Assembly: GCF_009002475.1 (NCBI RefSeq)
Contig: NZ_AP019860.1
Span: 992,001 to 1,056,000, forward strand
Origin: Candidatus Uabimicrobium amorphum
Lineage (GTDB): Bacteria > Planctomycetota > Uabimicrobiia > Uabimicrobiales > Uabimicrobiaceae
DNA length: 64,000 nt
Reading direction: 5' to 3'
Shown: in pieces, positions 18,540 through 26,941 of the stretch
Layout: every line of letters begins with the position of its first letter
Position numbering within the stretch: the first letter of the stretch is position 1
The notes under the pieces: model-generated
What the model was told of the DNA's origin: nothing
Databases searched by the model: none
Seen by the model: only the letters and a program-made list of their open reading frames with translations
Program-made: the position numbers and the translations under genes

Positions 18540-18821
18540 ATGAAAATTTTAAAAGCGTGCCGTCTAACGGGAAAATACGCAATTCTTCAATGGGTTATTT
18601 CTATTACCTGCGGATTATTTGCTGCCTTGTTGAGCGCAGCGGTTTGCTTGGGGGGGTTGTTTTCGGAAAATCTTATTCATATTAAGGAAGTTGTCATTGC
18701 GTTTATGGTGTTAGCTCCTTTGTTTGTCGGACTTATTGCTTGGTGGTTTTTTTTGTTAGGCTATGCTTATTGCTACGACATTTTCCAAAAATACGTAAAT
18801 AAGGAACGGTCTGAGAAGTAG
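18540..18821 (+). CDS. Small two-helix membrane protein
   Basis: 93 residues. Two long hydrophobic segments (about residues 14-42 and 50-77) are joined by a short polar loop. The start is supported by GGAG 9 bp upstream. The C-terminus is charged (YVNKERSEK). I recognise no family. It lies alone between the amidohydrolase and the convergent PEP-CTERM gene. Real gene likely, because of the ribosome site and the membrane pattern. Confidence 0.6.
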   Translation: MKILKACRLTGKYAILQWVISITCGLFAALLSAAVCLGGLFSENLIHIKEVVIAFMVLAPLFVGLIAWWFFLLGYAYCYDIFQKYVNKERSEK

Positions 18822-18871
18822 AATTTTTTATTACGGTTTGCTCGAATTTTTGATGATGAGATAGGCAATAC

Positions 18872-19906
18872 TTATTTTCGCACATGATGCGCTTGAAGCA
18901 AACAGAGCATACCTATTAGCAAAATATACCAAGTAGAGGATTCGGGAATGGTCGCGGTAAAATTTAGTGTTTCGTTACCATTTGCTACCGCATTGGTAAT
19001 TCCATTGGCAGATATTTCGATGAAGGTTCTGAAAATAAGAACTTCGTCGGAAAAAGATTGTCTTAGTATTTGGTTGCTAAATATTTCAAAATTGTCTGCA
19101 TCAACAAAAATGTCAAAATTAAAACCATCTCCTGCCGAAATTGTCCGAATATCTTCAACGGATAGCAATATATCGGCTAGTTCATTGGGGTCTTGGTTGC
19201 GAATAGTGCGCTCTAAATCACGATTAGTAACGCGGAAATCGCGGTTGGCACTGCGCAATTCACCTCTGGCGGTTCTCAGTTGTTGCCGCGCAGTGGTAAG
19301 TTCGCTTCTTGCATCTGCGACGTTACCTGCTTCATCTAAGGCCAATTCGGCATTTTCTACGGCAATTTCTGCTTCCTCTAGGATCTGCTCCGCATCGGCA
19401 AGGATTTGTTCTGCTTCAGGTTCTCCCAACTGTTGGGCTAGTCTTCTCGCTTCGCGAAGACCACGACGCGCATTGCGTAACTCTTGTCTTTCGGCGCGAA
19501 GATTGGCTCTAGCATCTCTTACTTCTTGAAGATCATCTGTTGCTTCCGAAAAACTTTGTTCCGCTTGTTCCACAGATACCTCCGCTTCCGCAACTGATTG
19601 CTCGGCGTTTGCCAACTCTTGTGCAATGGAAATGACTTCAGGGCTTTCGCGCAGTACGCTTATGTTGGTTGTAAAGACAGTATCTGTTGTAAAAGTATCT
19701 GTTCCAGAGATATTAAGGTGAAGGTCACTTGCGAAGTCCAAATTTTGCAGTTGAGAGTCTACGGATTGCACACCGCTACTTAGAAAACCACTAACTACAT
19801 CTTGGTCTGTGGAAGATAATGTAGAGATACCCAAAGGTACACTAACAATTATTGTTTCTCCCAGAACACTTCCTATACATAATAAAAGTGTGATAATGTA
19901 TTTCAT
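18872..19906 (-). CDS. PEP-CTERM protein with a long coiled-coil region
   Basis: 344 residues. The signal peptide (KYIITLLLCIGSVLGE) is at the start and the PEP-CTERM-like tail at the end: IPESSTWYILLIG, hydrophobic helix, HHVRK (PES in place of PEP). Residues ~80-235 are a long Ala/Glu/Arg/Gln-rich helix made of loose repeats such as AEAEVSVEQAEQSF and AEQILEEAEIAVENAE, with RxxLRxARxELRxA units, so a coiled coil is likely. The sequence on both sides looks like β-sandwich, so the coiled coil interrupts or was inserted into a PEP-CTERM body. Second such protein in the window. No exosortase is seen. Role probably surface or matrix; unproven. Confidence 0.8.
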   Translation of the reverse strand: MKYIITLLLCIGSVLGETIIVSVPLGISTLSSTDQDVVSGFLSSGVQSVDSQLQNLDFASDLHLNISGTDTFTTDTVFTTNISVLRESPEVISIAQELANAEQSVAEAEVSVEQAEQSFSEATDDLQEVRDARANLRAERQELRNARRGLREARRLAQQLGEPEAEQILADAEQILEEAEIAVENAELALDEAGNVADARSELTTARQQLRTARGELRSANRDFRVTNRDLERTIRNQDPNELADILLSVEDIRTISAGDGFNFDIFVDADNFEIFSNQILRQSFSDEVLIFRTFIEISANGITNAVANGNETLNFTATIPESSTWYILLIGMLCLLQAHHVRK

Positions 19907-20060
19907 AGTTACTTTCTAACATAATATCCTGTTTTTAGGCCAATAAATTAATTTTACTCAATTACATTATAGTAATCGGACATCGTTGTCGCAATAAAAA
20001 AATCTGTATTTTTTTCAAAGGTTAGTGATAGGTGATAAAACTGTATATTTATTACGCTGC

Positions 20061-20741
20061 TTATGGTAAGAACAATGGTAAATAATCGCTGCGTACTTGT
20101 TGTTGTTGGTTTGCTTGCCAATATTTGAACGTTTCTAGATTCAGGCATGTCAGCCAGCCACCACCGTGAGCATATGTATCTATACAAACGGCATGTGATT
20201 GTTGTTGTGGAAGACCTGTCTTTTGCGGAGTGTGACCACAAATCATTGTTTTGCCAGACATATGCGCGGCGGCAATGTTTAGCCTTTCCCAGTACAACAT
20301 GTAATCGGGTTGTTCGTTAAGTGGATAGTCTGGATATGCGTTGGCATGCACCACAAAATGATTTATGGTTTCATAGTAGGGAAGACAGTTTTCCAAAAAC
20401 GACCAGTGGTGATCAGGGATGTCGTGTATGTTTCCCGCGTCGCCTAGTGGTGAGTATGAGGCTAGGGTTTTGTCTCCACCATTTCGTAACCATTCTTCAT
20501 AGTCATCGCTATTGTCTCTGGCGCGTAACATCATAATTTCATGATTTCCACGTAAGGGATACAGGCGGTGGCTTTTAACAATGTGCAGCAATTGTTCGAT
20601 GACGCCATAAGAATTTGGGCCGCGGTCAACATAATCACCTACAGTGATAATGGCATCTGAGTCACTTAGAGGGATTGTGTTTAGCAGTGCTTGTAAAGCA
20701 TTTGCGCATCCGTGGATGTCGCCGATTACCCAGTGTCTCAT
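20061..20741 (-). CDS. PPP-family Ser/Thr phosphatase (bacterial, PrpA/ApaH-like)
   Basis: 226 residues when started at the ATG at 20741, 4 bp after the previous stop; an upstream in-frame ATG would overlap that gene by 47 bp. The three metal motifs are exact: GDIHG (7-11), GDYVDRG (35-41) and GNHE (65-68), followed by MICGHTP and the later His. These make the dimetal centre of PPP phosphatases that remove phosphate from Ser/Thr (or split diadenosine tetraphosphate in ApaH). It is the last gene of the PAS/caspase-FGE/SirB1-YccV operon and the only protein phosphatase seen near so many kinases, so it may counter kinase signalling. That is inference. Confidence 0.9.
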   Translation of the reverse strand: MRHWVIGDIHGCANALQALLNTIPLSDSDAIITVGDYVDRGPNSYGVIEQLLHIVKSHRLYPLRGNHEIMMLRARDNSDDYEEWLRNGGDKTLASYSPLGDAGNIHDIPDHHWSFLENCLPYYETINHFVVHANAYPDYPLNEQPDYMLYWERLNIAAAHMSGKTMICGHTPQKTGLPQQQSHAVCIDTYAHGGGWLTCLNLETFKYWQANQQQQVRSDYLPLFLP

Positions 20742-20745
20742 GAAA

Positions 20746-21876
20746 TTACTCGTTTTTCCATAGACGGTTGTTGCGGTGATAAATTCCGTCATGGAAACCG
20801 TCGAAAAAATAGTTTACCAACGGATTAATGACTTCTTTAAGTTGGTCATCTTTCATTAAATTACACTGTGGGATGTGAGTATTTTGATGAGAATTGTGTA
20901 CTAGAACGCGATACCATGGTTGCGAGCCTAGGTATATATCTTGTGTCTGTTTGTTGGACTGTAGATCCAAATCTACAATGACACCGCGGTAGCCGTATTT
21001 CTTGTGCACGACTATTTGTCCTATACGGAATTTTACCTGGGAATCGACAATTTTTTTTGCGGTGATGTTCAATTGCTCTAGATACATTGCATAGTCATTG
21101 GTGAGTTGCAATACTTGATTGCGTTTTTCCCAGTTATTTTTGCTCTCGTATGCGGTTAACAGTTGATCGAGTAATTGTAGTATGATGGTGTCTATATTGA
21201 TGATAAGATCACGTTTTTCTATGCTGTTTTCGCGACAAAATTTTTCCAGGGGAACGGCGTTTCCCAAGTTGTGAAATTCAACGATCATATCATCTTCTGT
21301 GCAGGCGAAAAAATTTCCGCGAAGGAAGCCACCTTTGACCTCAAAGTCTAGCATATGAGCGGTTAACATGTACAAAACCAATAAACTGAGTGGACTACCC
21401 AATTTTTGTGTGGTTACATGGTAAAGATTTTCGCGTCGCGGGTCGTCAAAGTCGCAAGAGGCATATTGTATCTTGCGCTTAATGAATAGGTACTCGGCTA
21501 GGGCTACCGCGTTATTTTCGTTAGGGGAATACAAGCGGCATATTTTCTCTAACGCTACACGTAGGCTTTGTTTGTCACCTTGCAAAAGCATAATAAGTTG
21601 GCAAAATTTTGCGAGGCGCTCAATACTACTCGTGGTACGTAGAACGTTCAACCACTGTTTTTCGACACTCGGCGGTTTGGGATAGCGTTTGGTAAATAGC
21701 TGTTCTATTTGTCGGTAGTTTTTCGCCGAAATAGGGAGTTGCTGTTTCTCAATTTCCTCTAAAACTTCGTTGCCAAGTTGTGATATTTTGTTCATGATCG
21801 TTTGACGGATTTGCGGAGAGTCATCATCCATAAGTTTTATCAGGTAAGGGAGTTGTGACATGTCTCGGTTTTGCAT
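20746..21876 (-). CDS. SirB1-like / YccV (HspQ)-like fusion protein
   Basis: 376 residues starting at the ATG that overlaps the previous stop (TAATG at 21878-21874, with GGAG 8 bp upstream). The N-terminal ~260 residues look like the SirB1/transglutaminase-like fold (short helices, AVALAEYLFIKRKIQY, and GSPLSLLVLYMLTAHMLDF, the usual conserved segment). The C-terminal ~85 residues are a YccV/HspQ domain: FRIGQIVVHKKYGYRGVIVD, then YLGSQPWYRVLVH. The same pair of domains occurs in the human F-box protein FBXO21. The biochemical role of such bacterial proteins is not known to me. It sits in a four-gene operon with signalling proteins. Confidence 0.8.
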   Translation of the reverse strand: MQNRDMSQLPYLIKLMDDDSPQIRQTIMNKISQLGNEVLEEIEKQQLPISAKNYRQIEQLFTKRYPKPPSVEKQWLNVLRTTSSIERLAKFCQLIMLLQGDKQSLRVALEKICRLYSPNENNAVALAEYLFIKRKIQYASCDFDDPRRENLYHVTTQKLGSPLSLLVLYMLTAHMLDFEVKGGFLRGNFFACTEDDMIVEFHNLGNAVPLEKFCRENSIEKRDLIINIDTIILQLLDQLLTAYESKNNWEKRNQVLQLTNDYAMYLEQLNITAKKIVDSQVKFRIGQIVVHKKYGYRGVIVDLDLQSNKQTQDIYLGSQPWYRVLVHNSHQNTHIPQCNLMKDDQLKEVINPLVNYFFDGFHDGIYHRNNRLWKNE

Positions 21877-23813
21877 TACTCTATCTCCACAACGCAACGA
21901 AATCCCAAATCGCTTCTGCGAGAGTCGACGTGTACTGGTTGAGAAAACCATGTGGTGATCATGACATCACTACTATTAAAACTTCCGCCTTTCATGATCC
22001 GGTATTCATGGTTTGCCCTAAAGCGTCCTACAGGTGTATTGATACACCATTCCCAAACATTTCCCGCCATATGATGACACTGATAAAAAGAGCGCCCTGC
22101 GGCAAAAGAATCCACCACTTGTGGATAGAAAAGCGGGTATTGTTGGTTAAAATTATTGGGTTTAGGAGGAACTGAGGCGTTCACGATCTTTAAATATGGC
22201 AACTCATTTCCCCATGGAAAATTAAATTTTTGTGGGCCGCGCGCCGCTTTTTCCCATTGTACGTTTGTGGGTAAGCTCTTTTTACTCCACAACGAGTACG
22301 CCACCGCGTCCTTCCACGATACATTCACTACAGGGTGTTTACCTAGATCTAGTAAGTAATTTTCTTGCCACCATGGATTCGGGGGATAAGGGCGTGAAGT
22401 TTCATCGCAAAAGTGCAAATATTGTTGGTTAGTTACCTCATAAACATCAATGTAGTAGCTTTTGATATTGTGGGTATTTGTGAGAAACACAGCATAGGGT
22501 TTCAATTTTTCTAATTGTTGTAAATAACCAATGTCTTGCTCAATTTCACGTAATTTCTTGCGTGCAACTTGTAAGTCACGATAACATTTTCGCAAAATAG
22601 ACTGAGAGGTTTTATAGTAAATATGTTCTTTTATGTGTTGTTGCATGGCAATGTCAACGGGTAATTGTGGTTCATCGACATCCGGAGTTTCTTCGAAGCC
22701 CTTTATTTGTTGCGAAATCGCATTCATGCGATTGTTTACTTTTAGAATGGATATATTGGTTTCTTGTAGTGTATTGGCTAAAATGGTTTTTAAACTCTCT
22801 TCGTCTTGCAAAAGCGATGCATACAGTTGTAACTCTTCGCGTAGTGCCGGTAATTCTTTACGTAGCTCTTGTAATTTTTTGCGCGAAGTTCCTGTGGTTG
22901 TTTTACCTTGTGGAATAAAAACCATCAGACTTTTGTCTGTTTGCCAATGGTAAAAACCGCGTTGTGGAGCTTTTTCCATTCCCTCAGGCATGTTTTCTCC
23001 AAACCACCCTTTGCGGTTTTGATTTGTTGATTTTGCGGCTGTCTTGGGAACGGTGTTTATGGTATAAAAATTGCGCCCTTTAACCACAGGATGTTGTGAA
23101 TAACCACAGAAACTCAAAGACCACACTAAGAAGTTGCTCAACTCAGAAATGGTAATTTTTTGATCGTTGTTGTGATCGGCATTACGGTGCAAGTATGGTT
23201 TACCGCGCATAGCGATTTCAAAAAAGTAGTTGAATATGCTACGCCCATTTCGCGCATGGCTTTGTTCGCGATAACTGGAAGATTGCAAAAAACAGATGTT
23301 ACGGTTGTTTACGTAATCATGAATTTGCCGTTGCGGTTTTCCGAAGGAACTTTTGTGGTAGCGAGCGTCGCTACAAATAAAAATATTTTTTGCCGTTAAG
23401 TATTTTTGTATTAAAAAACCTAATTGCTGGTGAGAGAGAGCAGTACGCTCTATTTCATCGAGTGAGCTATTGTTTAACAACCAATGCACACGATCGTTTT
23501 TGTAGAAGCTATGTCCTACAAAGTAAATAACCACTAAATCTTCCGTGGTTGCTTGGGATAAAAAGTCGCGAAAAGCACGGTGAATATTGCCAATATTTGC
23601 GTTGTGATTTACCAGGGAAACCACTTTTTCACTGGCGAAACCGCACGATTCTAATGTCGTTATTGTATGGCGCACATCATTTTTACTGTGGGTCAAGTTT
23701 GGCATATTTGCCATTTGTGGATAACGGTCTATGCCCACACACAATGCCCATTTTTCAGCGAATAGGCTACTTGATATCACAATAAATACGACTAAAAATG
23801 TTGCTCTCATCAT
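21876..23813 (-). CDS. Degenerate caspase-like (C14) protein fused to formylglycine-generating-enzyme domain
   Basis: 645 residues with a signal peptide (MMRATFLVVFIVISSS). Residues ~20-230 are a caspase-like domain: LCVGIDRYP, then YFVGHS with the catalytic His (His101). The usual DACHSG Cys site reads SDARYHKSS (148-156), so the catalytic Cys is Arg151. A Ca-binding EF-hand-like stretch, DHNNDQKITISEL, follows (~218-230). A coiled-coil linker spans ~310-410. The last ~230 residues are an FGE/SUMF1 domain: VYEVTNQQYLHFC, NVSWKDAVAYSLW, LPTNVQWEKAARG, MAGNVWEWC, MKGGSFNSS, GFRC. In bacteria this fold acts as an FGE or as a ligand-binding unit. The peptidase is probably inactive. Confidence 0.85.
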   Translation of the reverse strand: MMRATFLVVFIVISSSLFAEKWALCVGIDRYPQMANMPNLTHSKNDVRHTITTLESCGFASEKVVSLVNHNANIGNIHRAFRDFLSQATTEDLVVIYFVGHSFYKNDRVHWLLNNSSLDEIERTALSHQQLGFLIQKYLTAKNIFICSDARYHKSSFGKPQRQIHDYVNNRNICFLQSSSYREQSHARNGRSIFNYFFEIAMRGKPYLHRNADHNNDQKITISELSNFLVWSLSFCGYSQHPVVKGRNFYTINTVPKTAAKSTNQNRKGWFGENMPEGMEKAPQRGFYHWQTDKSLMVFIPQGKTTTGTSRKKLQELRKELPALREELQLYASLLQDEESLKTILANTLQETNISILKVNNRMNAISQQIKGFEETPDVDEPQLPVDIAMQQHIKEHIYYKTSQSILRKCYRDLQVARKKLREIEQDIGYLQQLEKLKPYAVFLTNTHNIKSYYIDVYEVTNQQYLHFCDETSRPYPPNPWWQENYLLDLGKHPVVNVSWKDAVAYSLWSKKSLPTNVQWEKAARGPQKFNFPWGNELPYLKIVNASVPPKPNNFNQQYPLFYPQVVDSFAAGRSFYQCHHMAGNVWEWCINTPVGRFRANHEYRIMKGGSFNSSDVMITTWFSQPVHVDSRRSDLGFRCVVEIE

Positions 23814-23821
23814 ACACTATC

Positions 23822-25228
23822 CTATTGAAGTTTTCGCTTTACGCGTTGGCGCACGGGTTTTACCTTGCCATCCCAGATGAATACGCTACTTTTTTTCTTG
23901 GACTCATCTATGCAATGTAGTAGCGAAATCAATATATCTCGCGGTTCTACTTCTTCATCTATGGTTCTGGCAGCCACCGCTATTTTAGGCTGAATGGTAT
24001 TTTCGTTAACAACATAGCTTTCTTGTGTTAGTTTACGGTAAATATTTTCTGCTTCTGCACTCTCAGAGCGAATGAGTTTAGAAGGCACTATCAAGAAAAA
24101 ATCTTTTTGCCCTACATTAAATAATATACTGCCTGTCGGTTTAAACGACAATATATTTTTCGACAACTCACCATGAAGTTCTTCCATATCTTGTAGATAG
24201 TTTAGTAGATCTTCGTCAAAACTACTCCAATGTATTTGCATTATGCAAAAATCTTCCTCGGCGCTTATCTTTGTCGCAAGTTCTTTTTGTAGAAGCACAA
24301 TACCATGATGCGATTGCAAACTTATTTGTGAGCTGCGTTGTAAATTATGTAGTATAAGACCTATAAATTGTGCTAGACATTCGACCAAGTCGAGGTGCGA
24401 TTGCAGAAGATTGCTATTGGTTTCGATGAGAGATCGTTCTTTTTCACTTAAGAATATTTGCAAAACTCCCAATGAATCCACAGGGGATGGAATGGCAACG
24501 GTGATTTCTCCTGTTTCTTCTGAGGATATCTTTGTTTCTCCGCGAAAAACTTGCGCAAATTTGTGCTGTTTTTGTAAATGAAATTTTTGCAATGGTTGTG
24601 AGGTATTCGAATGTTTAACCTGTAAAAATTCACCTTCTGCGAGAAGTATATTCACCGAAGCATACTGCAATCCACTGCCATGACACATTAACTTTACGGT
24701 TTTTTGCGCTAGAGTGTCGACATCTTTGCATTTGCAAATTTCTCGTAAAAGGACAGGAGCAACGTGTATTTTTTCCAGAAGAAGGCGGTTGCGGATAATA
24801 CCTTTCACTGTTTTTAATGTTTTTTCCTGTTCTTCCTGAATTTTACTTTGTAAGTTACGATCACTTTCCTTGAAACAGCTGATATCGTGAAATGTACACA
24901 AAAAATAATGTTTTTTACTATGGGCAATTTTACGAATCGCAATTTCTATATCTTTGCAAGATTTTCCCTTACTTAAAATACGCAACTCTTCGTAAACATA
25001 ATTGTCATCGGGTAAGCAGTCGATACGCTTGACAATTTTACGAAAGTCTTTTTTATAAATGAGGTCTTGCAACGAAGTATTTTCGACATCTTCTTGCGAA
25101 TAGCCCACTAGTTCAAAAAAAGCTTGGTTTGCAAAGGCAATTTGTTTTTTTTCTATTGTGAGAAGGCACATCGCGATAGGGGATAAAGTAAATATTTTAT
25201 TTAGCAGTGCGGCAGGCACTTTCTTCAT
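23822..25228 (-). CDS. PAS-GAF protein with degenerate GGDEF-like C-terminus
   Basis: 468 residues, no membrane helix. A PAS domain (residues ~8-130) has IAFANQAFFELVGYSQEDV and a PAC-type end (FLCTFHDISCFKESDRNLQ). A coiled coil follows. A GAF-like domain (~165-275) contains LMCHGSGLQYASVNILL. The C-terminus has the layout of a diguanylate cyclase: NVGQKDFFLIVPSKLI where GGDEFxxLLP would lie, PKIAVAARTI for the ISxGVA strand and LLHCIDESKKKSS for the closing helix. The GGDEF residues are missing, so it would not make c-di-GMP. First gene of the four-gene operon; AGGAG precedes the start and 8 bp separate it from the next gene. Confidence 0.75.
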   Translation of the reverse strand: MKKVPAALLNKIFTLSPIAMCLLTIEKKQIAFANQAFFELVGYSQEDVENTSLQDLIYKKDFRKIVKRIDCLPDDNYVYEELRILSKGKSCKDIEIAIRKIAHSKKHYFLCTFHDISCFKESDRNLQSKIQEEQEKTLKTVKGIIRNRLLLEKIHVAPVLLREICKCKDVDTLAQKTVKLMCHGSGLQYASVNILLAEGEFLQVKHSNTSQPLQKFHLQKQHKFAQVFRGETKISSEETGEITVAIPSPVDSLGVLQIFLSEKERSLIETNSNLLQSHLDLVECLAQFIGLILHNLQRSSQISLQSHHGIVLLQKELATKISAEEDFCIMQIHWSSFDEDLLNYLQDMEELHGELSKNILSFKPTGSILFNVGQKDFFLIVPSKLIRSESAEAENIYRKLTQESYVVNENTIQPKIAVAARTIDEEVEPRDILISLLHCIDESKKKSSVFIWDGKVKPVRQRVKRKLQ

Positions 25229-25414
25229 AGACTCTCCTCAGAATATTTGTTGTAAATGCACAAAAATTACACATTTAACTTTTTCTGTGTCGCATTATAT
25301 AACAGACACGACTTGAAGAAAATAGAAAATTGTGGTCACGAGTACCATTACACACAAAATTTTGGTAAAATATGCAAAAAATAAGTCGGCAAATTTGAAA
25401 ATAGTGAGGTAGAG

Positions 25415-26881
25415 ATGAAGAAATTTATACGCAGTAAATTTTTGATTCCGTTCAGTGATCAAATAGGACGTGAAACGCGGATTGAAGATGGTTATGTTCT
25501 TTTCGAGGGAGAAAGAATACTCGAAGTAGGTGCTTTCAATGATGATCTGGGAAAAAGCCTTCTAGAACGTTTTCCCCATCATATCGAAGTAGTTGGTAAC
25601 AATAATAAAGTCGCGCGCCACTTACAAGATTTTGTGAAACTCGAAGGTGTGCTATTACCTGGTTTTATTAAAGCTCATGGACATGACCATGAATCGCCAT
25701 TAATCGGTATTGTTAAAGATGCGCCACTTACGGAATGGTTGGATGGTGCGGTAAATATATTTGGTAAGTTTATGCAGGAAAAAAAGCAATTACTAGAAGA
25801 TACTTTGGGCGTTCGTCCGCACTTAGCTACATATTTAAAAGCACGTGTGGATGATATCTATTATGGCATTACCAGCTCGATGGTGCACCACTGTAACTAC
25901 AATAAATATCACGTTGCCGATATCGTTGAGGCCAATGAAACTGCCGCGACCAACATGATTGTTGCTGTGGGAAGCCAAGACCGTCATTATTACGACGCGA
26001 TTCTCGATTCTCCAGAAGACGCGGTAAAGCGCCTTGAGGAAAATAAAGAACGATTTTCGCATCTGACGCGTACACGTGTTGTTCCCGGACCCGATCAATT
26101 TTTTTCCAATGGCCCCGATCTATTAAAAGCCTTAAAGGGCTGGGCGGATCGCAATAATTCTCTTATCCACATCCACAGTTCCGAAGAATACAATACCACA
26201 GAGTGGTTTAAAAAAGAATACGGAATGACACCGGTAGAATACGGCTTAAAGCTCGGTTTTCTAGGGCCAAATACAGTACTTGCTCACCAAGTACAGTGCA
26301 CGAAAAAAGATTTAGAAATACTCAAAGACACCCAAACGAAAATCGTGCATAACCCATTGGCAAACACTATTCTTGGTTCGGGAATTCCTCCGGTAATTGA
26401 AATGCTAGAGAGCGGAATTGAAGTGGTGATTTCTACGGATGGTTCGGGTAGCGCCGATAGTCAAAATATACTTTCTGCGGCTCGGTTAGCATCGCAGTAC
26501 CAAAAAGCTTTTCATCGCAACGCGCGACTTATGCCTGCGCAAAAAGTAATGGAAATGATCACTGTGGAGCCAGCAAAATTATTGGGTCTTAATGCCGGTT
26601 CTTTAGAAAGTGGCAAAGATGCAGATATGGTTCTCATTGACACAACAAGACCAAATCTGACACCGTCAAAAATTAACAATGTTTTGGAAAATTTAGTGTG
26701 GGCATCCGATGGTAGCGAAGCACAATATGTGATTGCCGGAGGTAAAGTTGTTAAAGATAACTATCAATTTACGACTTTAGATATGCCGAAGATCAATGAG
26801 CAAGTACAGTTGCTTTCCGAAATGTTTGAAGACTACCGCGCCGAAGAACTCAAACTGAAAGGCACCGGGGCGCATTGTTAA
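25415..26881 (+). CDS. Amidohydrolase, TRZ/ATZ (chlorohydrolase/deaminase) type
   Basis: 488 residues, cytosolic. The N-terminal β domain (GYVLFEGERILEVG) leads to LLPGFIKAHGHDHE with the metal His pair (His88, His90). Further metal and catalytic residues follow: SLIHIHSSEE, VLAHQVQCTKKD, KIVHNPLANTILGSG and ISTDGSGSADSQN. The end (GSLESGKDADMVLIDTTRPN) closes the β domain. The family includes guanine deaminase, SsnA-like enzymes and TRZ hydrolases; the exact substrate cannot be told. A GAGG site lies 5 bp before the ATG. A strong terminator-type hairpin follows directly. Confidence 0.85.
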   Translation: MKKFIRSKFLIPFSDQIGRETRIEDGYVLFEGERILEVGAFNDDLGKSLLERFPHHIEVVGNNNKVARHLQDFVKLEGVLLPGFIKAHGHDHESPLIGIVKDAPLTEWLDGAVNIFGKFMQEKKQLLEDTLGVRPHLATYLKARVDDIYYGITSSMVHHCNYNKYHVADIVEANETAATNMIVAVGSQDRHYYDAILDSPEDAVKRLEENKERFSHLTRTRVVPGPDQFFSNGPDLLKALKGWADRNNSLIHIHSSEEYNTTEWFKKEYGMTPVEYGLKLGFLGPNTVLAHQVQCTKKDLEILKDTQTKIVHNPLANTILGSGIPPVIEMLESGIEVVISTDGSGSADSQNILSAARLASQYQKAFHRNARLMPAQKVMEMITVEPAKLLGLNAGSLESGKDADMVLIDTTRPNLTPSKINNVLENLVWASDGSEAQYVIAGGKVVKDNYQFTTLDMPKINEQVQLLSEMFEDYRAEELKLKGTGAHC

Positions 26882-26883
26882 TG

Positions 26884-26923
26884 AAAATTAGACAGGAGGA
26901 AAAATTCCCTCCTGTCTAATTTT
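26884..26923 (+). terminator. Intrinsic-terminator-like hairpin
   Basis: AAAATTAGACAGGAGG (26884-26899) pairs perfectly over 16 bp with CCTCCTGTCTAATTTT (26908-26923), loop of 8. It begins 2 bp after the amidohydrolase stop and ends 18 bp before the next start, so it separates the two genes. It could also attenuate the downstream dehydratase gene. AAAAT at the 5' foot pairs with ATTTT, giving a T-run. Confidence 0.8.
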
Positions 26924-26941
26924 TGGTTAGGAGTTCGCAAT

